Source: AWTP1-13 sp963840445
GTDB taxonomy: Bacteria; Pseudomonadota; Alphaproteobacteria; Rhizobiales; Hyphomicrobiaceae
Assembly: GCA_963840445.1 (NCBI GenBank)
Contig: CAWIZC010000018.1
Coordinates: 322,343-386,342, forward strand
Reading direction: 5' to 3'
DNA length: 64,000 bases
Part shown: positions 9,310 through 17,764 of the stretch, in pieces
How positions within the stretch are numbered: position 1 is the first letter of the stretch
How the letters are laid out: each line of letters begins with the position of its first letter
Notes under the pieces: generated by a model
Database searches by the model: none
Told to the model about the DNA's origin: nothing
The model's input: only the letters and a program-made list of their open reading frames with translations
Program-made: the position numbers and the translations under genes

Positions 9310-9314
9310 GGCGT

Positions 9315-11846
9315 TCAAGGTAAACGGCGGGCATGCTTGCGCACATCCCGCCAGGGATCCTCGCCATGGGCGAGCCGATGCAGTAGATTTGTCACGGTGA
9401 AACGGTCGGAATGCAACTCCGGGCCGAGCTCGTCCCAACCGATCGGCGTCGAGACCGTGGCGCCGGCTCGTGCCCGCGCCGAATAGGCGACAACGGCGGT
9501 GGCACCGCGGCCGTTGCGCAGATAATCAAGGAAGATGCGGCCCCGTCGCTGCGCCTTTGATGCAGTGGCCAGGTACTTGCGCGGGCTGTCGCTCGCCATG
9601 GCCTTGGCGAGCCCGTGCGCGAAGTCCTTCACACTGGCCCAGTCGGCATGCGGCTTGAGGGGGCTGTAGACGTGCAGCCCCTTGCCTCCGGTGGTCTTGA
9701 CGAAAGCCGCCAACCCCTTCGCCGTGAGGCGGTCGCGCACCTCGATGGCCGCAGCGATCACGTCGCTCCAGGCAACCTCGGCGTCGGGATCGAGATCGAA
9801 GGTGATGCCATCCGGACGCTCGATGTCGTCCAGCTTGGCGCCCCAGACGTGGATCTCCAGCACCGAGGCCTGTGTCAGCGCGAGCAGCCCCTCCAGGCTG
9901 CGAACGGCGAGCAACTCCTCCCCGCCCTCAGGATCGCGCGCGCGGATGATGCTGTCAGGGATGCCGTTCCACGCGTGCTTCTGGAAGAAGCAAGCCTCGG
10001 TAACGCCGCCCGGACAGCGCACCAGAGCCAGCGGCCGATCGACGACCCAGGGCGAGATCCACGGCCAAATTTCTGCGTAGAACTCGGCCAGCCCCTGCTT
10101 GGTAATACCGACGTCCGGCCAGAGCACGCGGTCGGGATGGGTCAGGCGCACAGGAAGCGCCGCGGGGCTTGCGACCTTCTTGGCTTTCCTGCTCATCGCC
10201 GGCCTCTCGCGCACGACCTCGGGCGCGGCCTTGTCCGGCCGCAGGCCCTTGAAGACGGCATGGCGTATGATGTTGTCCGCCGTCCAATTGCGAAACGCTA
10301 CCTCGACTACGAGCGACGGCTTCACCCAGCGCACGTTTCTGCGAGCTTCGACCGGCGGGTGGACCGGGAGGGCCGGCGCACTCGTTCGGATCTTCTCCAG
10401 GCGTTGCCAAAGATCGCCCGCTATCGCCGCCGAGAAGCCTGAGCCGACCCGGCCCACATAGGTGAGCTTGCCTTTGATGTTGGTGGCGAGCGACAGGGAA
10501 CCGACCGTTCCCCGCTGCGTCGTGGAGGGCACGTAGCCGATCACGACGAACTCCTCGCTCTCGACGCACTTGGCTTTCGTCCAAGCCTTGGAGCGCCCTG
10601 ACCGATAGGGCGCGTTCGCGACCTTGGAGACGATGCCTTCCAGGCCCAGGCGCGCGGCGTGCTTGAGCACCAGGTCGCCGCGGTCGGTGAAATGCTCGCT
10701 GTACTTGAGGACGCTGCCCGCCGTGTCTGCCAGCAGCGACTGGAGGGCGCTCTTGCGGTCCAGCAGCGTCGCGCCACGCAGGTCCTTGCCATCCAGATGC
10801 AGCAGGTCGAACGCGTAGTAGGAAAAGCGATCGCTGCGGCCCTCGCTCAAGTCCGCCTGCAGGGCACTGAAATCCGGCACGCCGTGCTCGGTCTCCACCA
10901 CCACCTCGCCGTCCAGGAAGGCCGTGACGACCGGCAGGGCGGCGAGTGCTTTGGCGAGATTGGCGAACTTGGAGGTCCAGTCGAGCCCGGTGCGGGTCAG
11001 CAGCTTGACACGGCCGTGGTCGACGCGGGCCAGCAGCCGATAACCGTCGAACTTCACCTCGTGCACCCACCGGTCGCCGAGCGGAGGCTTTTCGACGAGG
11101 CTGGCGAGCGCCGGCTCGATGAAACCAGGCAGTGCGCCGGGTTTGGCGCCCTTTACATCGATGTCGGCACGCTTTGTCGGCGCCGTCGTCTCAGCGCTCG
11201 GCGATTTTTTTTTTGCGGGCGCCTTGCCATCATCGGCGACAACCTTGGGCTTGCGCCGGATGCGCACCTCGCCGCCGGCCACGTCCTCGACCGTGCGTCC
11301 GGTCTTGACCGAGCGCGGCTTGGCCTCCAGCAGCTCGGCGTCGCCGTTCGTGGTCGCGTATTCATCGTCGACCTTGATCAGCAGCCAGTTCTCCTTGCCG
11401 CCCTTGTCGCGCCCTCTCATGTGCACGAGGTGCCAGCGACCCTTGAGCTTGCTGCCCTCCAGCGTGAACTCGAGGTGGCCCTTGGCGAGCTGCTGATGCG
11501 GATCACCCTCGGTCGACCAGCGACCGCGATCCCACACGATGACGCTGCCCGCGCCGTACTCGCCTGCAGGAATCTTGCCCTCGAACTCGGCATAGTCGAG
11601 CGGGTGATCCTCTGTGCGCACAGAGAGGCGCTTGTCAGCGGGCGAGAGACTTGGCCCGCGCGTGACGGCCCAGCTCTTCAGCACGCCGTCCAGCTCCAGG
11701 CGCAGATCATAGTGCAGCCGGCGCGCCGCGTGCTTGTGCACGACGAACAAGTCGCCGGTGCGCCGCTGCAGCTTGCCGCGCGGTTCCTTGGTGCGTGTGA
11801 AATTGCGTTTCTGATGGTAGGCGCGAAGCGATGCGGAGCCCGGCAT
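9315..11846 (-). CDS. ligD: Multifunctional non-homologous end-joining DNA ligase LigD
   Basis: 843 residues with all three LigD modules. The 3'-phosphoesterase is at about 20-190 (HAARRLHYDLRLE with its His/Asp metal ligands). The ATP-dependent ligase is at about 240-520, with the adenylated lysine in EVKFDGYR at K265. The primase-polymerase is at about 555-843, with DLDPD at 684-688 and TTGGKGLHVYSPL. The order phosphoesterase-ligase-polymerase is the alpha/beta-proteobacterial arrangement. Ku lies directly upstream (9-base gap), forming a ku-ligD operon for repair of breaks in non-dividing or stressed cells. Confidence 0.95.
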   Translation of the reverse strand: MPGSASLRAYHQKRNFTRTKEPRGKLQRRTGDLFVVHKHAARRLHYDLRLELDGVLKSWAVTRGPSLSPADKRLSVRTEDHPLDYAEFEGKIPAGEYGAGSVIVWDRGRWSTEGDPHQQLAKGHLEFTLEGSKLKGRWHLVHMRGRDKGGKENWLLIKVDDEYATTNGDAELLEAKPRSVKTGRTVEDVAGGEVRIRRKPKVVADDGKAPAKKKSPSAETTAPTKRADIDVKGAKPGALPGFIEPALASLVEKPPLGDRWVHEVKFDGYRLLARVDHGRVKLLTRTGLDWTSKFANLAKALAALPVVTAFLDGEVVVETEHGVPDFSALQADLSEGRSDRFSYYAFDLLHLDGKDLRGATLLDRKSALQSLLADTAGSVLKYSEHFTDRGDLVLKHAARLGLEGIVSKVANAPYRSGRSKAWTKAKCVESEEFVVIGYVPSTTQRGTVGSLSLATNIKGKLTYVGRVGSGFSAAIAGDLWQRLEKIRTSAPALPVHPPVEARRNVRWVKPSLVVEVAFRNWTADNIIRHAVFKGLRPDKAAPEVVRERPAMSRKAKKVASPAALPVRLTHPDRVLWPDVGITKQGLAEFYAEIWPWISPWVVDRPLALVRCPGGVTEACFFQKHAWNGIPDSIIRARDPEGGEELLAVRSLEGLLALTQASVLEIHVWGAKLDDIERPDGITFDLDPDAEVAWSDVIAAAIEVRDRLTAKGLAAFVKTTGGKGLHVYSPLKPHADWASVKDFAHGLAKAMASDSPRKYLATASKAQRRGRIFLDYLRNGRGATAVVAYSARARAGATVSTPIGWDELGPELHSDRFTVTNLLHRLAHGEDPWRDVRKHARRLP

Positions 11847-11855
11847 GGACTTAAC

Positions 11856-12710
11856 TTAGCCAGTCTTGCGAGCGCGCGTCTTCCCCTTCGCCTTGCCAGT
11901 CGTCGTCGAGGACGGCTTTTTGGCGGGTGCTGCCTTGTCGGCATCGACGCTGCGACGCAGGGCATCCATCAGGCTGATGACGTTGGCCTGACGATGGGTC
12001 GGCTGCGGCTTGATGGGCGTGCCCTTCTGCTTGGCGCGGATCAGCTCGATCAAGGCATTCTCGTAGCGATCCTCGAACTCGCCAGGCTCGAACTTGCCGG
12101 TCATCTTTTTGATGATGTGCTTGGCGAGATCGGCCATCTCGACCGGAATGTCGATGTCCGGGATTTCCTCGAAGTAGCCGCTCTCCTGGTTGACCTCGTT
12201 GGCGTAGTGCAAGCTGAAGCCAACCAAGCCCTTGCCGCGCGGTTCCAGCATCAGCAGTCGCTCACGGCGAAACAGCACGACGCGGGCGATGCCGACCATC
12301 TTCTCGGCCCGCATCGCCTCGCGGATGACGGCGAACGCTTCCTCGCCGACGCGATCAGTGGGGGCGAGATAGTACGGTGTGTCGAAGTAGAGCTCGTTGA
12401 TCTGCGCCCGTGGCACGAAGCGCTCGATGTCGATGGTGTGATTGCTCTCCAGCTGGACCGACTTCAGCTCGTCGTCCTCGATGGTGATGTACTCGTTCTT
12501 GGCGGTCTCGTAGCCCTTGACCTGATCCTCACCCTCGACGGGCGCACCGGTCGCCTCATCAACGAATTGGCGCCGCACGCGATTGCCGGTCGCGCGGTTG
12601 AGGGTGCGGAAGGTGACGCGCTCTGAGGTGCTGGTGGCCGGATATAGCGCGACGGCGCAGGAGACGAGCGAGAGCTTCAGGTATCCCTTCCAACTGGGCC
12701 GGGGCGCCAT
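11856..12710 (-). CDS. ku: Non-homologous end-joining protein Ku
   Basis: 284 residues starting MAPRPSWKGYLKLSLVS, which is the conserved Ku opening; an AGGAGT site precedes it. The core Ku barrel extends to about 200, then the LigD-recruiting region, and a basic Lys/Ala tail (KAKGKTRARKTG) that fits DNA binding. Bacterial Ku encircles broken ends and recruits LigD, encoded next. A perfect EcfG-type promoter lies about 60 bases upstream, so the pair is probably induced by general stress. Confidence 0.95.
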   Translation of the reverse strand: MAPRPSWKGYLKLSLVSCAVALYPATSTSERVTFRTLNRATGNRVRRQFVDEATGAPVEGEDQVKGYETAKNEYITIEDDELKSVQLESNHTIDIERFVPRAQINELYFDTPYYLAPTDRVGEEAFAVIREAMRAEKMVGIARVVLFRRERLLMLEPRGKGLVGFSLHYANEVNQESGYFEEIPDIDIPVEMADLAKHIIKKMTGKFEPGEFEDRYENALIELIRAKQKGTPIKPQPTHRQANVISLMDALRRSVDADKAAPAKKPSSTTTGKAKGKTRARKTG

Positions 12711-12768
12711 GTACGTACTCCTACAACCAAAGAGGGCGGCCTCTGTTAGGGAAACCCTACAGAGCCTG

Positions 12769-12794
12769 AACGTTAGCAAAGTTCACGGTGTTCC
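12769..12794 (-). promoter_or_regulatory. EcfG-type promoter of ku-ligD
   Basis: Minus strand GGAAC (12794-12790), 17 bases, CGTT (12772-12769), an exact EcfG consensus. Control of NHEJ genes by the general stress sigma factor is known in rhizobia (established knowledge); its use here is inferred. Confidence 0.7.
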
Positions 12795-12878
12795 GCGAAC
12801 CGCACGTTGTGTCGGATGAGGAATTCGCGCGCCCCTCGCCTGAGCGATGATGGTCGCATGACAGCGTTAACAGAACGC

Positions 12879-12918
12879 AAAAAAGCAATGACCCGCGGCT
12901 TGGGGGAACCGCGGGTCA
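12879..12918 (-). terminator. Rho-independent terminator, leftward
   Basis: A perfect 10-bp stem: TGACCCGCGG (12889-12898) with CCGCGGGTCA (12909-12918). On the minus strand it is followed by TTGCTTTTTTGCG. It would end transcripts from the nepR and small membrane protein genes to the right. Confidence 0.7.
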
Positions 12919-13063
12919 AGCGCGACTGGCGCGTGAGGGAAGCAGAAGGGGGGTTCTGCGCGCCCGTCTGGAAGTAAAACGCCGACACCAATTCGGGGTT
13001 CCTAACTTTTTTTGCGCGGTGTCGATTTTTTTGAACCGCGTTAAGTTCACCCGCCGGTATGGT

Positions 13064-13225
13064 TCAAGCGTGGCCTAGGACGGCAGGCGCCAGCGAAGCC
13101 CAGTGGTCGAAGGCCAGCGCCAGCACAACGGCCGCGCCGACACCCAGCACAGACAGGCCGCTGACAACCGACGCCAGCCAGACGACCTCGCGAAACTCTG
13201 ACATCCACGCGCTTCGGGGACTCAT
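13064..13225 (-). CDS. Tiny membrane protein beside nepR
   Basis: 53 residues, ATG at 13225 with GGAG eight bases upstream. After MSPRSAWMSEFREV comes one long hydrophobic helix (about 16-41: WLASVVSGLSVLGVGAAVVL). An internal ATG would give a 46-residue version. It lies 79 bases downstream of nepR on the same strand, with an imperfect EcfG-like promoter in the gap and a terminator after it. Function is unknown, but the position suggests membership of the stress locus. Confidence 0.55.
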   Translation of the reverse strand: MSPRSAWMSEFREVVWLASVVSGLSVLGVGAAVVLALAFDHWASLAPAVLGHA

Positions 13226-13259
13226 CGGACGCACTCCAACAAAGGAAGGTTTGCCCGAC

Positions 13260-13284
13260 AACCAGGCGCGCGCGGTTTGGTTCC
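13260..13284 (-). promoter_or_regulatory. Possible EcfG-like promoter
   Basis: Minus strand GGAAC (13284-13280), 16 bases, GGTT (13263-13260); three of four -10 bases match CGTT. It precedes the 53-residue membrane protein. Confidence 0.35.
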
Positions 13285-13304
13285 GGCAAGCCAAGGCCCT
13301 GCGA

Positions 13305-13583
13305 CTACTTGGACTTCCGCGGCCTGGCTTTGGCTGGCGCCGACTTGGATGGGGAGGGCTCGACCGGATCCGGCTGGGGCTTTCCCGAATGCTTCTGCTC
13401 AAGTTCCGCGAGAAGCTTAACGAACTTGTCGGGGATCGGCTGCGTCGTGACCTCGTCGAACATCTCTTTGAGGCGGTGGCCGACATGCTCATGCACCGGG
13501 AAGGGCTTGCCGCTTTCGCCCTCGCCTCCCGATGCCGCGCCCTTGCTTGCCGCCGGCGGCCGTTGTTCGCCCCGTTTGCCCAT
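13305..13583 (-). CDS. nepR: Anti-sigma factor NepR
   Basis: 92 residues starting MGKRGEQRPP. The conserved NepR core is at about 40-70 (GHRLKEMFDEVTTQPIPDKFVKLLAELE), matching the helix-PIPDxF-LL-x-L signature that binds EcfG or the sigma-like domain of PhyR. The flanks are low complexity, Ser/Pro/Lys-rich, as usual. It is divergent from phyR with a 146-base shared region. In the known partner switch, phosphorylated PhyR pulls NepR off EcfG. No ecfG gene is adjacent, unlike many relatives. Confidence 0.85.
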   Translation of the reverse strand: MGKRGEQRPPAASKGAASGGEGESGKPFPVHEHVGHRLKEMFDEVTTQPIPDKFVKLLAELEQKHSGKPQPDPVEPSPSKSAPAKARPRKSK

Positions 13584-13729
13584 CGCGCCTTTGATATGTG
13601 ACGTGAATGGCTTACATATGGCCCAACGAACTTCAACGCTCAACAGCGCAAATGTCGTTCTAAGACCATCCAAATGGTCAGGGAGGCGTCCTGCCGTTGC
13701 GCCAGAGCTAGACGGGCCCATTTTTCCAC

Positions 13730-14524
13730 ATGTCGCTCGCCGAAAAGATTTCCGCTCACCTGCCCCACCTGCGCCGCTTCGCCCGTCTTTTGACGGGCAG
13801 CCAGAAGGCCGGGGACGCTGCCGTGGCCCGCGTTCTGCAGGCCATCCTCGCCGACCCCTCGATCTTCCCGGACCTGCCGCCGCGGCTGGGCCTCTATCAG
13901 TGCTTCCTCGAAGCCTTCACGACCCGCCTCGAGGACAAGAGCCAGGAGGCTATGGGTCTGGGCCCCACGGCGGCACGATCGCTGGCGGCGCTGAGCCCGC
14001 AGGCCAAGCAGGCCTTCCTCCTGGTCACTGTAGAGGAATTCACACACCGGGAAGCCGCGCAGATCCTGGAGATCTCCGATCGGCGGACAGAACAGCTGCT
14101 CGAGGAGGCCGGGGCGGTCATCGGCAGCCAGATATCGACCGATGTGCTGATCATCGAGGACGAGCCGTTGATCGCGCTGGACCTCAAGACCCTGCTGACC
14201 GATCTCGGGCATCGGGTGACCTCGATTGCACGCACGCACGAGGACGCGCTGCGCGCCGCATCGCAGGCCAAGCCTGGGCTGGTGATGGCCGACATCCGCC
14301 TTGCCGACGGCAGTTCGGGACTGGATGCAGTCAACGACATCCTCACCAAATTCACCGTGCCGGTGATCTTCGTCACCGCCTATCCGGACCGGCTGATGAC
14401 GGGCGAGCGGCCGGAGCCGACCTTCCTCATCACCAAGCCATTCCGCGTGGACGCGGTGAAGGCGATCGTCAGCCAGGTGCTGTTCTTTGATCAGGCTGCG
14501 CGCGCCCGCTCCAAACGGGCCTGA
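13730..14524 (+). CDS. phyR: General stress response regulator PhyR
   Basis: 264 residues. Residues 1-130 are a sigma-like (ECF-type) output domain (SLAEKISAHLPHLRRFARLLTG; then SPQAKQAFLLVTVEEFTHREAAQIL). Residues 137-255 are a receiver with the acidic pocket EDE, phospho-acceptor D188 (VMADIR) and the TAY and TKPF motifs. This sigma-like plus receiver order is diagnostic of PhyR. It sequesters NepR when phosphorylated, freeing EcfG. Several EcfG-type promoters lie within 7 kb. Confidence 0.95.
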   Translation: MSLAEKISAHLPHLRRFARLLTGSQKAGDAAVARVLQAILADPSIFPDLPPRLGLYQCFLEAFTTRLEDKSQEAMGLGPTAARSLAALSPQAKQAFLLVTVEEFTHREAAQILEISDRRTEQLLEEAGAVIGSQISTDVLIIEDEPLIALDLKTLLTDLGHRVTSIARTHEDALRAASQAKPGLVMADIRLADGSSGLDAVNDILTKFTVPVIFVTAYPDRLMTGERPEPTFLITKPFRVDAVKAIVSQVLFFDQAARARSKRA

Positions 14525-14538
14525 CCTCTCGCTCGGAT

Positions 14539-14961
14539 CTACGAAAGCCGTTTGAGCGTCCTCGGGTCCGGCTGGCCGCCGAAGAACTTCTGCAGTGCGG
14601 TGTGGAACACCGGGTCCTGCGGCGCGGCGCGGGCAAACAAGGTCATCGACGAGTGAAACTTGAGATGGTCCGGGTAGCCGAACACATCCTCGATCGAGCG
14701 GCCTTCGATGGCGTTTACCAGTTCGGTGCAGGCTAAGAGGCGCGGGCCTAGCAGCGGGTGATTGAGATAGGCTTTGGCTTCAGCCAGGGACGAGATGGCA
14801 AACTTCTGCGCCGTAGGGCTGCTGCCAAGCCCGCTTATCTGCGGGAAGACGTACCACATCCAGTGACTGCGCTTGCGCCCGGCGCGCAACTCGGAGCAGA
14901 CGCGGTCAAAGACGCCATCCTGGGCATCGACAAAACGTTGCAGGTTGAATGGGTCGTCCAT
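14539..14961 (-). CDS. DUF1810 family protein
   Basis: 140 residues. The whole length follows the DUF1810 family: a DPFNLQRFVDAQ opening, the SHWMWYVFPQISGLG segment, HPLLGPRLLACTELV and the ending DPVFHTALQKFFGGQPDPRTLKRL. Function is unknown; structures of this family are all-helical. It ends 14 bases from the end of phyR on the opposite strand (convergent). Confidence 0.9.
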   Translation of the reverse strand: MDDPFNLQRFVDAQDGVFDRVCSELRAGRKRSHWMWYVFPQISGLGSSPTAQKFAISSLAEAKAYLNHPLLGPRLLACTELVNAIEGRSIEDVFGYPDHLKFHSSMTLFARAAPQDPVFHTALQKFFGGQPDPRTLKRLS

Positions 14962-15020
14962 AACGACCGACTGCCGTTTGCGAGAACAGGCGCTCGATCC
15001 GCAGCCGCGGCTGCGACGAT

Positions 15021-15473
15021 CTATCGATCCTGGACCTCACGATCCGTTTGACTGGCAAACGCGCGCAACAGGCCAGTCTCCTGCTGCAGCTGGTCGACGC
15101 GGAAGTTCAAGACGTCGCGAATGCTGACCATGCCGACCAGGCGGTCGCCGTCCTTGACGGGCAAGTGCCGGACGTTGCGTGACAGCATGGTCGAGGCGAC
15201 CAGGGCAATGTTGTCGCTGGGCGAGCAAGTAATCACGGCCTTGGTCATGAGCGTCGATACCGGCATCGCGTGCAGGTCGCCCTTGTGCATGCACAGGCCA
15301 TAGGCGATATCGCGTTCGGAGATCACCCCATCGACGCTTCGCCCATCGACGCTGACGATGGCCGCACCGATGCGCTTCTCGCGCAGCCGCTGCGATAACG
15401 CCGCAATCGTTTCCGTGGGTTTGATGGTGATAACGGTGTTACCCTTTACGACGAGAACGTCAGCTACCTTCAC
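15021..15473 (-). CDS. CBS-domain pair protein
   Basis: 150 residues made of two CBS motifs: one at about 8-65 (TIKPTETIAALSQRLREKRIGAAIV) and one at about 75-130 (MTKAVITCSPSDNIALVASTMLSRNVRHLPV). Free-standing CBS pairs bind adenosine nucleotides and act as energy sensors. The family commonly lies in stress regulons; a possible EcfG-like promoter is at 15549-15573, about 75 bases upstream. Confidence 0.85.
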   Translation of the reverse strand: MKVADVLVVKGNTVITIKPTETIAALSQRLREKRIGAAIVSVDGRSVDGVISERDIAYGLCMHKGDLHAMPVSTLMTKAVITCSPSDNIALVASTMLSRNVRHLPVKDGDRLVGMVSIRDVLNFRVDQLQQETGLLRAFASQTDREVQDR

Positions 15474-15548
15474 GGCACCACTCCAGCGTCCTGAAGTTGC
15501 TCGGACTGCTCAGCCAACACCATTCTTGCCAATCTCGGCGTCCCCGGC

Positions 15549-15573
15549 AACCACTGCCGCGAAATTCTGTTCC
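15549..15573 (-). promoter_or_regulatory. Possible EcfG-like promoter of the CBS gene
   Basis: Minus strand GGAAC (15573-15569), 16 bases, GGTT (15552-15549). One mismatch in the -10. Confidence 0.35.
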
Positions 15574-15581
15574 AGACGCCT

Positions 15582-15719
15582 TTAACGTTTGCTCTTGGTG
15601 GTGGGAGCGGGGCGGCCGTCGGTCATTTGGTAGAGTTTATAGGCGCTGTAGGCGCTTGACGTCGCTGCGATGGCAGCAAACACGACCACCCACGTCATCT
15701 TGTCCCTGATCCACCGCAT
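15582..15719 (-). CDS. Tiny single-pass membrane protein
   Basis: 45 residues. A basic start (MRWIRDKM) is followed by one hydrophobic helix (TWVVVFAAIAATSSAYSAYKLY) and a basic end (PTTKSKR). It lies 14 bases after the next upstream gene on the same strand and is probably cotranscribed with it. No family recognised; support comes from the TM pattern, codon use and arrangement. Confidence 0.45.
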   Translation of the reverse strand: MRWIRDKMTWVVVFAAIAATSSAYSAYKLYQMTDGRPAPTTKSKR

Positions 15720-15733
15720 TGCATTCGTTCCGG

Positions 15734-15961
15734 TTAGCGCCAAAACCTCCAGAACGGCCTTGATCGGGTGTCGCGCTGCGTGGTCGGCAGCGGCGGCGGC
15801 ACCTTTCTTCGCCGATCCAGGTCGTCATCGTCTTCGGGACCGCTCAGCACGCGGGCCATCTGTGTCGCGATTTCTCCGGCTTCAGACTTGAGCGCAGCAA
15901 TGATGTCCTGCGCCTCCTTGACCAGTGCCGCGGTCCGGTCGCGGTCATAGACCTCTTGCAT
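15734..15961 (-). CDS. Small acidic-basic protein, unknown
   Basis: 75 residues with a textbook AGGAGG site before the ATG. The first half is helical (RTAALVKEAQDIIAALKSEAGEIATQMARVL). It is followed by an acidic run (GPEDDDDLD) and a Pro/Arg tail ending FWRFWR. Probably the first gene of a two-gene unit with the tiny membrane protein downstream. Unknown function. Confidence 0.55.
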   Translation of the reverse strand: MQEVYDRDRTAALVKEAQDIIAALKSEAGEIATQMARVLSGPEDDDDLDRRRKVPPPLPTTQRDTRSRPFWRFWR

Positions 15962-16282
15962 CAGCGGGGCCTCCTGCGCTTTGGATGTCCGTGAACTCGC
16001 AGCAACGCACCGAATCGATGTCCAAGATTAGCGACCGATTCGCGTGAGATTGCGGCACCCGTCTGACCAACTCCGGGGACAACTGCCGCGCGGAAAGCTT
16101 CCTCCACAAGCGGCAGCCGCGCGATGATTGGCGCTCTCGCACGTACTGCGCGAACCGGCGCCGCGAGGAAGCGGAACTCTGCACCCGGCCGGCTGGCTGG
16201 CGACACGGTGACGCCAAGGCTATATCAGAGCGCATGTCAGGCCGCCGACGATCGGTTCGGCGCAGCTCAGCGTGCCTCCCGT

Positions 16283-17722
16283 ATGATGCCATCAGGACTC
16301 GACGAACTGGCTGCTCTGGCGCGGCGCGATTTCGCGCGCATGAACTTTCCCGCTGCCAATTGGGTCCCCGTTGCGCTAGGCCCCGACGGCAAGCCGGTGC
16401 TCGACGTGCTCATGGTCGGCGCCGGCCTGTGCGGGCAGACGGCGGCCTTCGCGCTGATGCGCGAGGGCGTGCGCAACATGCGCATCGTCGATCGTGCGGA
16501 GCGCGGCCGCGAGGGCCCGTGGGGCACCTACGCGCGCATGGACACGCTGCGCTCACCCAAGCACCTGACCGGACCCGATCTCGGGTTTCCGGCGCTGACG
16601 TTTCGAGCCTGGTATGAGGCGCAGCACGGTACGGAAGGCTGGGAGCACCTCTACAAGATCGCCACCAGGGACTGGCTCGCCTACCTGTTGTGGGTGCGTG
16701 ATACCGTCGGCCTGCCGGTCGACAATAGCACCGAGGTTACGCGGCTCGATCCCGGCCCAGCCTGGGTGCGCGTCGAGCTTGCGACGGGGGCGGCGACGCA
16801 AACAGTCTACGCCCGTAAGGTCGTGTTGGCCGGCGGGCGGGATGGATCCGGTGCGCCGTATCGGCCGGCTTTCCCGTCGCTACCTGCAGAGCACAAAGGC
16901 GCGGCGGGCCGCGTATTCCACTCTTCCGACACTATCGACTTCGCCCGCTTCAAGGGCGGCAGGATCGGCGTCCTTGGAGCAAGTGCCTCGGCCTTCGACA
17001 ATGCGGCAGTGGCCTTGGAAGCAGGCGTGGCCGAGGCGCATTTGTTCGTGCGCCGGCCGCACCTGCCTCAGATCAACAAATCGAAGTGGATCGTGTTTCC
17101 CGGGTTTTTTCACGGCTATCGCGATCTCGACGACGCGATGCGGTGGCAAATCTACACCTACATCCTGTCCGAAGCGGTGCCACCACCGCACGAGTTGGTG
17201 CTGCGTTGCGACCGGCATGCTGGCTTTTCCGTGCATTTTGGTGAGCCCTGGCTCGACGTAGTTCCGCGCACCGACGAGGTCAGGATTGCTACCGCGCGAG
17301 CGGAATACGAATTCGACGCAGTGATCCTGGCCACCGGCTTCTCCGTCGACCTGGCGCAGCGGCCGGAGTTGATCCACGTCCACGACAAGATCGCACTTTG
17401 GACCCACCACGTGTCGGCGGAAGAGGCGGCTTTGCATCCGGCGGCCGCGCTATATCCCTATCTGGGTGAGGGCTTCGAGCTGATCGAGCGAACGTCGGGA
17501 TCCCTCCCCGGGCTTTCGCACATCTACTGCTTCAACGCCGGCTCGACCATGAGCCATGCGGCCCTGGCGGGCGACATTCCCGGGCTTGCCTTTGGAGCCA
17601 ACCGGCTGTCGCGCGCTATCGCCGGCAGCCTGTTCGCCGCCAGCACAACCGCGCTGCACTCGGCGCTGCGCGCCTTCGACGACCGCGAGCTGGAGTCGAC
17701 GCGCTACTTCCTGCCGCGCTGA
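16283..17722 (+). CDS. FAD/NAD(P)-dependent monooxygenase-like oxidoreductase
   Basis: 479 residues from ATG-ATG at 16283 (a frame open from 16124 adds only poor sequence). The FAD-binding Rossmann motif is at about 39-46 (VGAGLCGQTAAF), and a second nucleotide motif is near 235 (IGVLGASASAFDNA), as in flavin-containing monooxygenases. The ATG-like motif (AVILATGFSVD) is near 350. Substrate is unknown. It is flanked by a TetR gene in convergent orientation, and no partner genes are adjacent. Confidence 0.75.
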   Translation: MMPSGLDELAALARRDFARMNFPAANWVPVALGPDGKPVLDVLMVGAGLCGQTAAFALMREGVRNMRIVDRAERGREGPWGTYARMDTLRSPKHLTGPDLGFPALTFRAWYEAQHGTEGWEHLYKIATRDWLAYLLWVRDTVGLPVDNSTEVTRLDPGPAWVRVELATGAATQTVYARKVVLAGGRDGSGAPYRPAFPSLPAEHKGAAGRVFHSSDTIDFARFKGGRIGVLGASASAFDNAAVALEAGVAEAHLFVRRPHLPQINKSKWIVFPGFFHGYRDLDDAMRWQIYTYILSEAVPPPHELVLRCDRHAGFSVHFGEPWLDVVPRTDEVRIATARAEYEFDAVILATGFSVDLAQRPELIHVHDKIALWTHHVSAEEAALHPAAALYPYLGEGFELIERTSGSLPGLSHIYCFNAGSTMSHAALAGDIPGLAFGANRLSRAIAGSLFAASTTALHSALRAFDDRELESTRYFLPR

Positions 17723-17764
17723 TACATCGGGCGCCTTGCCGCGACGCTCGTATCGGCGCCCGCC

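Noticed and set aside
10659..12626. 655-codon plus-strand open frame opposite ligD and ku
   Set aside because: It is an antisense shadow of two well-supported genes; high GC keeps the opposite frame open.
13584..13729. EcfG promoter for nepR
   Set aside because: The nearest candidate is AGAAC with an 18-base spacer to CGTT, off in both sequence and spacing.
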